64,000 nt of DNA from Moritella marina ATCC 15381 (lineage in GTDB: Bacteria; Pseudomonadota; Gammaproteobacteria; Enterobacterales; Moritellaceae), in assembly GCF_008931805.1 (NCBI RefSeq), contig NZ_CP044399.1, forward strand, positions 2,963,370 to 3,027,369, in the 5' to 3' direction. Shown here piece by piece: positions 28,812 to 38,003 of this stretch. The translations under genes and the position numbers were made by a program. The stretch's first letter is position 1; every line of letters begins with the position of its first letter. The notes under the pieces were generated by a model that saw nothing but the letters and a program-made list of their open reading frames with translations, searched no databases and had not been told where the DNA came from.

Positions 28812-29090
28812 TTATCTTATTCCTTAGTAAGTTACGATACGGTTCGCACGAATGTGGACAGCCACTATACCAGAGCGGATTAAGCGTGACGATGTAATAA
28901 TGAAACCATATTGCCGCCAAATTTTTAGCTGATTACTTTTTATTTAATGCTTTTATAGCCTTTTTCTGTTTTAGCGACAAGTAAAGTCGTGCGATATTAA
29001 AAGTCTAGATTATACTTATAACGTATTGAATTTAGTAAGTGTCCCCCTACCTCTGTGTTAAAGGATTTAATCTTCCGGAGTAACATGATA

Positions 29091-29837
29091 ATGAATAAAA
29101 TACTCATCGCGTCTGCGATCTTGATCGCCTGCCCTTTTCTAGCACAAGCCGAAGCGGATACAGCTACCGTCGAGAAACAAGATAGCTTTAGTGGCGACGC
29201 CGAGTTAGGCGCGACTATCACCACAGGTAATACCGAGACCACCTCAGTAAAAGCCCGTTTAGATATGGATCATAATTGGGGTAACTGGGAGAACCAATAT
29301 TTACTGGAAGCTTTATACAAAAAAGATAGTGGTGAAGTGACAGGTAAACGTTACCTTGCTCGGATACAGGGTGATTATCAGTTATCCAATGTTAATTATA
29401 TATTTGCCACCGCCAATCATGAAGTAGACCCCTTCACTGGTTTTACCTCAACCACGACAATTTCTTCAGGTTACGGCCATAAATTTATTAATAATGATAA
29501 AACCGAGTTTAATATTGAAGCCGGTCCAGGTTATAAATTTAAACGTTTAGACGACGAAAGTGCCGCTGAAGCAGGTTACGATACCGACAATACATGGTTA
29601 GCTTATGGGGTGATGAACTACGAGAGAAAAATATCGACAAGTTCTAAGTTCAAGCAGATGTTCATCGGCGAATATGGTGAAGTCTTTGAAGCACGTTCGG
29701 AAACATCCATCACCGCCAATATTATCGATGCACTAGCAATGAAGTTTGCTGTGATAGTACGTTACAACAATACCCCGCTTGATAATAAAGAAAACACAGA
29801 TACAGAAACCAACATGACACTGTTATACGCTTTCTAG
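29091..29837 (+). CDS. DUF481 (YdiY-type) outer-membrane protein
   Basis: A signal peptide ends at FLAQA, followed by an all-beta DUF481 domain with aromatic-rich strands and a C-terminal Phe (LLYAF), typical of outer-membrane barrels. Related proteins are called salt-induced. GGAG at 29077 favours the ATG at 29091 over that at 29085; a GTG at 29055 is unlikely. It converges with the LysR gene, whose 3' end overlaps it by 4 bp. Confidence 0.85.
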   Translation: MNKILIASAILIACPFLAQAEADTATVEKQDSFSGDAELGATITTGNTETTSVKARLDMDHNWGNWENQYLLEALYKKDSGEVTGKRYLARIQGDYQLSNVNYIFATANHEVDPFTGFTSTTTISSGYGHKFINNDKTEFNIEAGPGYKFKRLDDESAAEAGYDTDNTWLAYGVMNYERKISTSSKFKQMFIGEYGEVFEARSETSITANIIDALAMKFAVIVRYNNTPLDNKENTDTETNMTLLYAF

Positions 29838-30721
29838 GTAGTGACATCATATTTCGTCTGCAACATCGACAATATATGTTCCAACACCGGGCCACTCTTC
29901 TGCCTTCTTGATACCAAGCAGCCCACTGCCGTCATCCAGCCATTGGGTTCAAATACCACAGGTAATGCCACCAGCCTTTTATCGCATAAATAAGCCGCCG
30001 CCATACTTTCAGGAACCACAGCCCAACCGACACCGCCTGTCGCCAGATCTAATAGCATTTGGTGACTATTGGCATACCAAGAATGAGTACTGATGCCATA
30101 ACTAAACCACAATTCTTTATATTCCGCACTACGATATACAATTTGACGATGCGCTTGTAAATCAGCCTCGGTCACTTGTGGTAACACATTTAAAGCATGT
30201 TCAGGAGACACAATCGTGATGAATTTATTGTGGCCAATAATATAATGATCCATATCGCTTTTCAGTAAGCCATTAAAATAAAGAATGCCCACCTGTGCTC
30301 TGCCACTTCGCACCATGTCTTCAACATCAAACGTCGGGCCTAATAAGATTTCAATATGCGTTAGCGGAAATCGCTCTGCGCATGCACAAAGTAAATCGAG
30401 CAAAATCTGATTAACGGCACTTTCATCAATGGCGATCACCAATTCATGTTCATCGAGGCTGCTTAACGATTCAACTTTTTGATCGAAAAAATGCTGTTGA
30501 TGCAAGATCGCACGGGCAATTGGCAGCAAAGCCTTACCATTTTCGGTTAACACTGGGGTATTTTTATCGCGTGAAAAGAGCGCTTGATCGACCGCAATTT
30601 CCAAATTCGAGATCGATTGGCTGACACCTGATTGCGCCCGTTTTAATTGCCGAGCCGCAGCTGAAAAAGAGCCACACTCGCACACACAGACAAATATTTT
30701 CAGTTGCTCAAAACTGTACAT
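29834..30721 (-). CDS. LysR-family regulator divergent from a PACE efflux gene
   Basis: This 295-residue regulator has an N-terminal HTH (CGSFSAAARQLKRAQSGVSQ) and a C-terminal effector domain. ATG 30721 is preceded by GGAAAG; the upstream GTG at 30763 is less likely. Divergent LysR genes next to PACE pumps (AceR/AceI in Acinetobacter) activate the pump when its substrate is present. By analogy this one probably controls 30929-31369; the 207-bp gap would hold the operator. Confidence 0.85.
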   Translation of the reverse strand: MYSFEQLKIFVCVCECGSFSAAARQLKRAQSGVSQSISNLEIAVDQALFSRDKNTPVLTENGKALLPIARAILHQQHFFDQKVESLSSLDEHELVIAIDESAVNQILLDLLCACAERFPLTHIEILLGPTFDVEDMVRSGRAQVGILYFNGLLKSDMDHYIIGHNKFITIVSPEHALNVLPQVTEADLQAHRQIVYRSAEYKELWFSYGISTHSWYANSHQMLLDLATGGVGWAVVPESMAAAYLCDKRLVALPVVFEPNGWMTAVGCLVSRRQKSGPVLEHILSMLQTKYDVTT

Positions 30722-30928
30722 CCACTTTCCACCCACATTGTCATTAATCCTCCAAGCTATCACACTTTGTGATGGCTGTTAACTTGGTGCTACATCACAG
30801 CAGTGCAATAATCCTCACCATGACTACCAAGACTGTTTTTTAAATAAACAATCAGCTAAAACATAACATCAATAACAGCTATCAAACATAACTATCAACC
30901 ATAACTATCAAACATAAAGAGCACAGCC

Positions 30929-31369
30929 ATGTCGACACTAGAACGTATTTTTCACGCCCTGCTATTTGAAGTATTAGCGGTTTCGCTTTCCATCCTCGGA
31001 TTAATCATCTTTACCGATCATGACCCTCAGATCTTATCAGGTACCATGATAGTCATCGCGAGTATGGCCATGGCGTGGAATTTTTTCTTTAATTGGCTAT
31101 TCGATCTATTCTTCACTGGAGATAAAAACAAGCGGACCATGAAGCTACGGTTATTTCATGTCATCATTTTTGAATTGGGACTATTAGTACTCACCGTACC
31201 TGTGATGGCTTATATTTTAACGATCAGTATTGTCGATGCGTTTATGATGGATATTATGGTGACGGTTTTCATTACTATTTATGCTTTTATCTTCAACTGG
31301 GTGTACGACAACGTAAGAGCCGTTATTATCCGCCGAAAAAGCATACCGGTAACAGTATCGATACACTAA
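30929..31369 (+). CDS. PACE-family efflux transporter (AceI-like)
   Basis: This 146-residue protein has four TM helices arranged as two tandem bacterial transmembrane pair domains. It keeps the family residues: the membrane-embedded Glu in ALLFEVLAVS, and FNWLFD and FNWVYD at equivalent positions of the two repeats. PACE proteins export biocides such as chlorhexidine, and polyamines have been suggested as native substrates. It is single-gene and divergent from its likely regulator. Confidence 0.9.
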   Translation: MSTLERIFHALLFEVLAVSLSILGLIIFTDHDPQILSGTMIVIASMAMAWNFFFNWLFDLFFTGDKNKRTMKLRLFHVIIFELGLLVLTVPVMAYILTISIVDAFMMDIMVTVFITIYAFIFNWVYDNVRAVIIRRKSIPVTVSIH

Positions 31370-31442
31370 AAAGCATCTATCGCTTTATTCTAAACAGAGA
31401 AACTCGAAATGCATATATAAAAGCAGAGCACAAACGGGTAGG

Positions 31443-32819
31443 ATGCACCCCATATTACTTAAAATGAGTACCGACATGTCGATCGCAACAACAGAACACT
31501 CCGTTAGCCGCGCCTTATTAATCGCTATTCGCACGCCTTGTGTTAGCCAGCAGGAAGTAGACGAATCATTATCTGAATTAGGCCGTTTAGTTAATACCCT
31601 TGGATTTTCTGTGGTTGGAGCAAAAACCCAACGCCAAAGATCGACCAAACAGCTGTCAGTATTAGGCTCAGGTAAATTAGAAGAGTTAGCCACATTAACA
31701 GGTGAAAGCACATTTTATGAAGACGATGTGCAGATTGAATTAGACCAAGACGAGTTAAGCCAATTATTAGCAACAACAGATGTTACATGCCAAGCTAACG
31801 TTGTGGTATTCGATTGCGAACTCAGCCCGAATCAATTAAGTAATGTTGAAGCCGCACTCGGCGTCGAAGTTTACGATCGTACCCGCGTTATTATCGAAAT
31901 TTTCAGTAAACACGCACGTACTCGTACTGCGAAGCTGCAAGTAGAGATCGCGCGACTTAACTACTTAACACCACGATTACGTGATGAAAGCAGTGGCGAT
32001 CGTGAACGTCAAAAAGGCCGCTCAATCAGTGAAACCGTGTTTGAGATTAGTCGTCGCCGTGTTCGTAATCAAATCGCCGAACTAAGACGTGAGCTAGTCA
32101 AATTACAACGTGAAATGGAAGGACGCAGTAGTGGTCGTGTTGAACAGTTAACAGTGGCACTTGTTGGTTATACCAATGCTGGTAAATCATCATTAATGCG
32201 CGCTTTAACAGAAACCGAAGTCTTGGTTGAAGACAAACTGTTTGCGACGCTAGATACCACGGTGCGAACGCTACAGCCGCCAACACAACCGCGTATTTTA
32301 ATCTCGGACACCGTTGGTTTTATTCAAAAACTGCCACATGATTTAGTGGCATCGTTTCATTCTACGTTGGAAGAAGCTAAAAATGCCGACCTGTTGCTTT
32401 ACGTCGTTGATGCTTCAGATCCGAATTTCACTTCGCAGTTAGCCATTGTTGACCATGTATTAGATCAGCTAAATATCGATTTAAATAACAAGGTATTATT
32501 GTTAAACAAAGTTGATTGTTTAACTGAAGAACAGCAATTAGACCTGCTAGAACGCTATCCTGATGCCCTGCAAATCAGCGCGCATGACAAAGGTGATGTC
32601 GCGTTCGTGCATAAAGAAATTCAAAACTTACTTGAAAAGAAAATGTGTTCTGCGTGTTTTGATATCCCTTACACTGCCAGTGGTGTGATGGGTGAAATTC
32701 ACAGTAAAATGCAGGTTATTGAAGAAGAGTATCACGAGTCTGGTATCCGTATTACCATGAAAGCGAGTCCTGTTGCCTTAGAGCGTTTGCATAAAATGCT
32801 GCAGTTAACTACGTTTTAG
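31443..32819 (+). CDS. hflX: HflX-family GTPase
   Basis: The protein has 458 residues. The N-terminal HflX domain (about 20-200) contains the glycine-rich segment GDRERQKGRSISE. The G domain starts near 242 with the P-loop GYTNAGKSS, then G2 (DTTVR), G3 (DTVGF) and G4 (NKVD). HflX binds 50S subunits and rescues stalled or hibernating ribosomes. It stands alone, not beside hfq, so it may be a second paralogue. The exact start is uncertain: ATG 31443 has poor spacing from its GG-rich site, and 31464 or 31476 are possible. Confidence 0.9.
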   Translation: MHPILLKMSTDMSIATTEHSVSRALLIAIRTPCVSQQEVDESLSELGRLVNTLGFSVVGAKTQRQRSTKQLSVLGSGKLEELATLTGESTFYEDDVQIELDQDELSQLLATTDVTCQANVVVFDCELSPNQLSNVEAALGVEVYDRTRVIIEIFSKHARTRTAKLQVEIARLNYLTPRLRDESSGDRERQKGRSISETVFEISRRRVRNQIAELRRELVKLQREMEGRSSGRVEQLTVALVGYTNAGKSSLMRALTETEVLVEDKLFATLDTTVRTLQPPTQPRILISDTVGFIQKLPHDLVASFHSTLEEAKNADLLLYVVDASDPNFTSQLAIVDHVLDQLNIDLNNKVLLLNKVDCLTEEQQLDLLERYPDALQISAHDKGDVAFVHKEIQNLLEKKMCSACFDIPYTASGVMGEIHSKMQVIEEEYHESGIRITMKASPVALERLHKMLQLTTF

Positions 32820-32892
32820 TCCTTAGTTACGATCCGCGTTAAAAAAGCTGAACCAACAAAAGTATAACCATACTGACAGCTTAGCGCTTTAT

Positions 32893-32940
32893 TGTTATTA
32901 GCCTCCTTCCTTGGGGGCTTTTTTGATCTTGGGATAAAGT
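32893..32940. terminator. Repeated terminator element, copy 1
   Basis: The stem TTAGCCTCC...GGGGGC is followed by T6 and then GATCTTGGGATAAAGT. The same sequence, including the part after the T-run, recurs at 40171 and 43411, and a variant lies at 51961. Here it directly abuts the stop codon of the convergent porin gene. Confidence 0.75.
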
Positions 32941-33878
32941 TAGAACTCGTAACGAGCACCCAACATGAACTCATCTGCATTTTTACCTAGCGCAGCTGAA
33001 GTATCAGAGCTTAATGCAACTTTATAACCTGTATATAGCGCGACGCCACCAAAATAACGACCATATTCAACGGCAAGGAAGTTAATATCTATATTTTCCC
33101 GTGCATCAGCACTTAAATAGTTATACGAAAGACTAACCGTGTTTTCACCAAAGCCATAAGACGCAAATGCATCCACAGCATTAAAGTCATCATCGAATAG
33201 CGTACCTTTTTGCACTAAGCCAGACAGTAATAAGCCGTCTTTAATATAGCGAGCACCAAGCATGTATACCTCTGACGAGTCTGATAAAAACTCAGTCGCT
33301 TCTGTTGTAGCATAACCCGCACTCACTTCAACATCGGGACGTAATTGGTAAGCAAGCATCACGCCGCCACCTTTTTCATTATCGTCGAAATTTGCTGAGG
33401 CATTAAATTTAAAATCACCCTTGCCCACACTATAAAGCAACGTACTTTCAGCACGATCATCACTTGCGATAATATTGGAGTTGGTATAACCGCTATAAAC
33501 TTCAGCCATATCGGTAAAGTCTGTTAGATAGGTAACCGCATTATCTTGCGTACCGTATGTTAGCGTACCATAAGCCGTTTCAACACCCGCATAGGCATAA
33601 CGAGTATAATCTGAAAAACTCGTATTAGATAAAGAGGTTAGAAGTTCAGATTCAAGTTCTAATTTACCAACTGCCGTAATAGCATCATTCAGTTGGTATT
33701 TGCCTTGACCATGTAAGCGAGCTGTAAATTCATCGGAATAAAAACTATCAGTAAGAAAACCTTGTGCTTCAACACGTCCACCAAAAGAAAATTCGTTGGT
33801 GTTTTTATCGTCTGCAATAGCAGCTGTAGATACCAGTGCGGTCAATGTAAGAGACAATGCTTTATTGATATTATTCAT
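32940..33878 (-). CDS. Gram-negative general porin
   Basis: This 312-residue protein has a signal peptide ending STAAIA and then repeated amphipathic beta strands (EFSFGGRVEAQGFL, YAGVETAYGTLTYGTQDNA). It ends in the outer-membrane barrel signature GARYEF with terminal Phe. It resembles OmpC/OmpU-type trimeric porins of marine gammaproteobacteria. The long 562-bp upstream region suggests complex regulation. Confidence 0.9.
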   Translation of the reverse strand: MNNINKALSLTLTALVSTAAIADDKNTNEFSFGGRVEAQGFLTDSFYSDEFTARLHGQGKYQLNDAITAVGKLELESELLTSLSNTSFSDYTRYAYAGVETAYGTLTYGTQDNAVTYLTDFTDMAEVYSGYTNSNIIASDDRAESTLLYSVGKGDFKFNASANFDDNEKGGGVMLAYQLRPDVEVSAGYATTEATEFLSDSSEVYMLGARYIKDGLLLSGLVQKGTLFDDDFNAVDAFASYGFGENTVSLSYNYLSADARENIDINFLAVEYGRYFGGVALYTGYKVALSSDTSAALGKNADEFMLGARYEF

Positions 33879-34440
33879 GAACAGTTCCGTTTTTTAAAGG
33901 CGATAATTAAGTAATAGTTACAGTTACGTAACGGCAAGAACGTGACTCAAAATAGTATATAAACTAAGTCGAGCTTCGTCAGCCGCGCCAATGTATTTAA
34001 AATACTTAGTGAAATCAAATTGAACTAAATTTTCTTACTGTACTTTACTTTAACTACTAACTTGCTGACTTTACTTTACTTATCCCAGCATTTTGTTCAC
34101 TAAATAGCTAAATAAATGACCACCAGTAACATTAGCCAAGCCTCGTTCAGCTTCTGTTCATATTCGTTTTGTTATAGGAACGTGACTTTGTTATAGAAAG
34201 GTATTTTTTTATAGAAACGTACTTTGTTATAGAAAGGTACTTTGAATATCCCTCCCCTTGTGTTTCAAACTCAAAATACCAGTAAAGACGTTTTACATGC
34301 ATAATCCGCCACCAGCAACTTAGAGTATGGTAATTACCAATATAACTAGATTTATATATTGACTATGTTGCATATAAAAGTAAAATCGCCCAATAGAATA
34401 AAAACTCAGTTTTAATGAATAAAAAATCAAGGCGAATTTA
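33879..34440. other. 562-bp intergenic region with short tandem repeats
   Basis: No gene is visible between the divergent porin and yjiH genes. It holds several CTTTACTTTA-like words around 34035-34082 and the 18-bp repeats listed separately. Promoters for both neighbours must lie here. Confidence 0.6.
34168..34243. repeat. Four tandem 18-bp repeats upstream of yjiH
   Basis: Four imperfect units of the form TTTGTTATAGAAAGGTAC follow one another, varying at GGAACG/GAAAGG/GAAACG. Each contains a GTTATAG-like core, which could be a regulator's repeated binding site or simple tandem duplication. Confidence 0.65.
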
Positions 34441-35787
34441 ATGAGTAATACCAGAAAAAATATATTAGTGTTTTTAATCCCCTCTTTATTCGGGTTATTT
34501 TTCTTTCTTGCCCCACTCAGTGTCGACGGTAATTTCACCTTCCCATTGGCGTTAATGGCGAAGGGTGTAAAGAGCTTGCTAGGTGATGCAATTCACCCAT
34601 TAATCACGGTTATTATTTGTTTTTCAGCACTGATTTCGGTATTCGCAAATACCATTAAACCGGCCTTTATTGTTAACTCAGCATTATTAACGCGTTTATT
34701 TATGCTTACTCCGGTTTGGGTTGTGATCCGTGTACTGGGTGCTGCATTCACTTTATTAGCATTGAATCAGGTTGGTCCTGAGTTCATTTGGAGCGCGAAT
34801 ACGGGTGGACTAGTATTGCATGACCTACTGCCATCGCTGCTGGTGACCTTCTTCTTCGCCGGTTTGTTACTGCCATTATTATTAAACTTCGGCCTATTAG
34901 AGTTTCTAGGCACTATGCTAAGCAAGGTAATGCGTCCGGTATTTCGCTTACCAGGTCGTTCTGCGATTGACTGTATTTCATCGTGGTTAGGTGACGGCAC
35001 CGTGGGTGTGATCTTAACCAGCAAGCAATATGAAGAGAAAAAATATACCCAAAGAGAAGCTGCGGTTGTAGCAACTATGTTCTCGCCTGTGGGCATTTCG
35101 TTTTCGTTAGTGGTATTAACCCAGGTTGGTTTAGAAAACTACTTCGTGCCTTTCTACTTAACTATTTGCTTATCAGGTATTGTGGCTGCAATGATTATTC
35201 AGTTCTTGCCACCGTTAAGCTATAAAAAAGACACCTACATTGACGGTAGCGCACCCGATCTAGATAACGAACTGATCCCTGAATCAATGTCAGCGGTTAA
35301 ATATGGTTACCAATTAGCGTTGGAAAGAGCGAGTAAAGTCACCAGCGTCAGATCGACAATTGCGGAAGGCCTACAAAATTCATTAGATATGATGTTTGGG
35401 GTATTACCTGTGATCATGGCAGTGGGTACCATGGGTTTAGTGATTGCCGAAACAACACCGTTATTTGCCTGGTTAGGCATGCCGTTTGTACCGCTATTAA
35501 ATCTATTAAACCTACCTGAAGCACAAGCAGCAGCAGAAACAGTATTAGTTGGTTTTACCGATATGTATGTACCATCAATTATCGCCGCATCAACGATTGA
35601 AAGTGACATCACTAAGTTTGTGATTGCCGCACTGTCTATCTCTCAGCTTATCTTCATGTCAGAAACAGGCTCGGTTATCTTATCAAGCAAGATCCCAGTG
35701 AACATTGTGGAATTAATGGCAATCTTTATTCTGCGTACCCTGGTTACATTACCTATCATCGCACTTTGTGCGCACATGATATTTTAA
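34441..35787 (+). CDS. YjiH-family membrane protein (nucleoside-recognition/GATE domain)
   Basis: This 448-residue polytopic protein has about ten TM helices and two Gate-type halves. Signatures include LPGRSAIDCISSWLGDGT and AAVVATMFSPVGISFSLVV. The family is presumed to transport small solutes; its substrate is unknown. It ends before a large hairpin. A decayed copy of its 3' part lies at 37018. Confidence 0.85.
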   Translation: MSNTRKNILVFLIPSLFGLFFFLAPLSVDGNFTFPLALMAKGVKSLLGDAIHPLITVIICFSALISVFANTIKPAFIVNSALLTRLFMLTPVWVVIRVLGAAFTLLALNQVGPEFIWSANTGGLVLHDLLPSLLVTFFFAGLLLPLLLNFGLLEFLGTMLSKVMRPVFRLPGRSAIDCISSWLGDGTVGVILTSKQYEEKKYTQREAAVVATMFSPVGISFSLVVLTQVGLENYFVPFYLTICLSGIVAAMIIQFLPPLSYKKDTYIDGSAPDLDNELIPESMSAVKYGYQLALERASKVTSVRSTIAEGLQNSLDMMFGVLPVIMAVGTMGLVIAETTPLFAWLGMPFVPLLNLLNLPEAQAAAETVLVGFTDMYVPSIIAASTIESDITKFVIAALSISQLIFMSETGSVILSSKIPVNIVELMAIFILRTLVTLPIIALCAHMIF

Positions 35788-35818
35788 TATAAATAGCAAT
35801 TCCGAAAATTAAGTGATC

Positions 35819-35914
35819 AAAATGCTATTGCTCCTGCAAACCGCTCAAGACATCCCTGTTCGCTTAGACATGGCCATCCATGGCCATGTCTGTTTGCGAT
35901 AGCAATAGCATTTT
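35819..35914. terminator. Long compound hairpin between convergent genes
   Basis: The outer arms AAAATGCTATTGCT / AGCAATAGCATTTT pair perfectly. Inside are GCAAAC / GTTTGC and an inner stem AGACATGGCCA / TGGCCATGTCT with a 4-nt loop. It probably ends transcription from both sides, but at 96 nt it is much larger than a usual terminator. Confidence 0.7.
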
Positions 35915-35977
35915 TCTGCACAGTTATGTGACCTTTACCTTATGTGACCTTTACCTAAACATGTCCTAATAAATGCC

Positions 35978-36895
35978 CTAGAAAATAAATTCGTAGAGGA
36001 AACCCGCACTAATTGCCATGCCAATGATGACGAATAAGAACGCTGCAATCATTTGGTTTTTGAAGATAGATTTTAGTAATACCACTTCCGTTAAACTTGC
36101 ACCTGCACTACCAATAATCAATGCCATTACCGCGCCAAGTCCCATGCCTTTTGCTGCTAACGCTGCACTTAAAGGAATAACCGCTTCAGCTCTGATATAC
36201 AGTGGAATACCAATGATAGCAGCAACTGGGATAGCTAATGGGTTGTCAGCACTGGCTACACTCGCGACAAATTCTGTTGGCATAAAGCCGTAAATCATTG
36301 AACCAAGGGCAATACCACCGATTAAATACGGTACTACTTTTTTGAAATCAACCCAAGTTGTGTTCCAAATACGTCTCCATTTGTTCACTGGCGCTTTTTT
36401 GCCACCACACGCTGTCGCACAACCTTTTGCTTCTGGCGTTATATATGCTTCTGCTTTAACGTATTTTTCAAAACCTAATTTTTCTAATGTGTAACCCGCG
36501 ATAACCGATACACCCATGGCGATAGCGAAGTAGAATACCGTTACTTCAAGGCCGAATGTGACTGCAAATAAACCAATGATGATAGGGTTAAGCAGTGGGC
36601 TTGCGAATAAGAATACCATCATAGTACCAAACCCGGCTTTTGCTCTTAACAGCCCTTTAAGAAAAGGAATTGTAGAACATGAGCAGAACGGTGTTATGGC
36701 ACCGAGTAGGCCTGCAACAAAATAACCCTTACCATTTTTACCACTGAGAATACTTTGTATCTTTGCTGGCGGAATATATTCTTGTAAAACGCCAACGATG
36801 TAGCTAATCAATAAAAATAAAATTGTTAATTCAACTGCGAGGAATGCGAACATTCCGAGTGTGTCCATCACCATGTCTTGTGTAATTTCAAACAT
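35978..36895 (-). CDS. Permease of the ArsP/YraQ (DUF318) type
   Basis: This is a roughly 305-residue protein of eight or more TM helices. The first half has GAITPFCSCSTIPFLKGLL, with the CSC motif typical of this permease family, and a cytoplasmic loop with CATACGG. The second half has IIGSAGASLTEVVLL. Related proteins export arsenicals or other metal-linked substrates, and the cysteine motifs suggest thiol-reactive ligands; the substrate is unproven. ATG 36895 follows AGAGG; longer starts to 36988 lack a ribosome site. Confidence 0.8.
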   Translation of the reverse strand: MFEITQDMVMDTLGMFAFLAVELTILFLLISYIVGVLQEYIPPAKIQSILSGKNGKGYFVAGLLGAITPFCSCSTIPFLKGLLRAKAGFGTMMVFLFASPLLNPIIIGLFAVTFGLEVTVFYFAIAMGVSVIAGYTLEKLGFEKYVKAEAYITPEAKGCATACGGKKAPVNKWRRIWNTTWVDFKKVVPYLIGGIALGSMIYGFMPTEFVASVASADNPLAIPVAAIIGIPLYIRAEAVIPLSAALAAKGMGLGAVMALIIGSAGASLTEVVLLKSIFKNQMIAAFLFVIIGMAISAGFLYEFIF

Positions 36896-37322
36896 AATTT
36901 CTGCCTCTGTTCTTTCTTGTTGTTTCGAATTAATATTTCGATATTTCTGGAATAGTTGCAATATACCGATATGATAAAACGATGTCAAAATTATTTCGAC
37001 AAAAGCAGAAATGAATTAAATTTGTGATTGCAGCACTGCCAATCTCTCAGCTTATCTTCATGTCAGAAACGAGCTCCGTGATCTTATTAAGCAAGATCCC
37101 AGTTAACGTGCGTTGCGGCAGTTATGTCACAATAGTAACAACTGGATTTAGTATGCTATCTCTTCATACCGCTTTTGATGTTACTTGAAAGTGTCGGTAG
37201 TCTTAACGATATAAATAACCTGACAAAACAATATCATCAAGAACCGACTAGTATTGACGAGGTATTAAACCATGCTTAATACACCTCTAATCGTAATATA
37301 GAGTAGAGCTAACGTTATTAAC
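36896..37322. other. 427-bp intergenic region containing yjiH debris
   Basis: Upstream region of the permease gene. It contains the yjiH 3' fragment listed separately. The rest (about 37113-37322) has no gene I can support. Confidence 0.6.
37018..37112 (+). pseudogene. Decayed 3' fragment of yjiH
   Basis: About 95 bp repeat yjiH 35614-35710 with scattered changes; long shared runs include CTCAGCTTATCTTCATGTCA and AGCAAGATCCCAGT. It has no start, and the parent's frame is not continued past 37112. It lies 1.3 kb from its parent, on the far side of the permease gene. Confidence 0.85.
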
Positions 37323-37883
37323 CTAACGCCCGACCAAGTTAATAAAATCTTGCCCTGTTATTACGACCTGCTCTTGTTCAACATGAATAAACTCGCCAGA
37401 GTCTAAATCGACCAACCTTGCTTGTACTGAAATAAACCCGGTTTTACTCAGCCTGTCTAAGCTAAGAATGCGTAAAGTAACGTGGGTATCGTGCGCAGTC
37501 GATTGGACATAACGCTGGTCACGCCAATAAGTGGATATCGAGATATTGGCATTGTTGTTGGCTGTAGCGGTTATCGTGGTATCCGCGGCAATCAAGCTCC
37601 TTAGCGTAGTCACTTCAACAAAGTTTTGTGATGACGGCTCGTTATTAACACGAGGTACAATACCAATTGCCACACCGACTGCAGGCGCGTTGTTCAACAT
37701 GATGTCAAACCCCGTCACACCAATCAGTTGTGAATTGTTAATCGTATCGATCGTGTTAACCGCAGCGGTGTTGTCAATAAAGTCGGTAGGGTTAATAATT
37801 TCGATAGTTTCTGTCTTAGCACTACACCCAGATAAAAACAGCACCAGCGCTGTAGCCGTACATTTTAATCTACTATTCATCAT
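37323..37883 (-). CDS. Hypothetical lipoprotein
   Basis: This is a 186-residue lipoprotein (LVLFLSGC). The mature part is mainly beta-strand and rich in Thr, Asn and Ile, with a closing segment GFISVQARLVDLDSGEFIH that resembles the C-terminal half of FlgO/CsgG-like outer-membrane assembly proteins, but not strongly enough to name. GGAG lies upstream of tandem ATGs at 37883 and 37880. It is divergent from the phospholipase D gene. Confidence 0.65.
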   Translation of the reverse strand: MMNSRLKCTATALVLFLSGCSAKTETIEIINPTDFIDNTAAVNTIDTINNSQLIGVTGFDIMLNNAPAVGVAIGIVPRVNNEPSSQNFVEVTTLRSLIAADTTITATANNNANISISTYWRDQRYVQSTAHDTHVTLRILSLDRLSKTGFISVQARLVDLDSGEFIHVEQEQVVITGQDFINLVGR

Positions 37884-38003
37884 GACTCCTGAATATAACT
37901 ATTCACATATTGCGACTTCCATATAGACACAATATATAAAAAAATAAGCAGAAAATAGTCCCTAATGATATGGTGACCTAAATAACCAAAGGAAGTATTA
38001 CCA

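Noticed and set aside
31443-32819. The hfq-hflX-hflK-hflC operon
   Set aside because: The GTPase is alone; neighbours are a PACE efflux gene and a porin.
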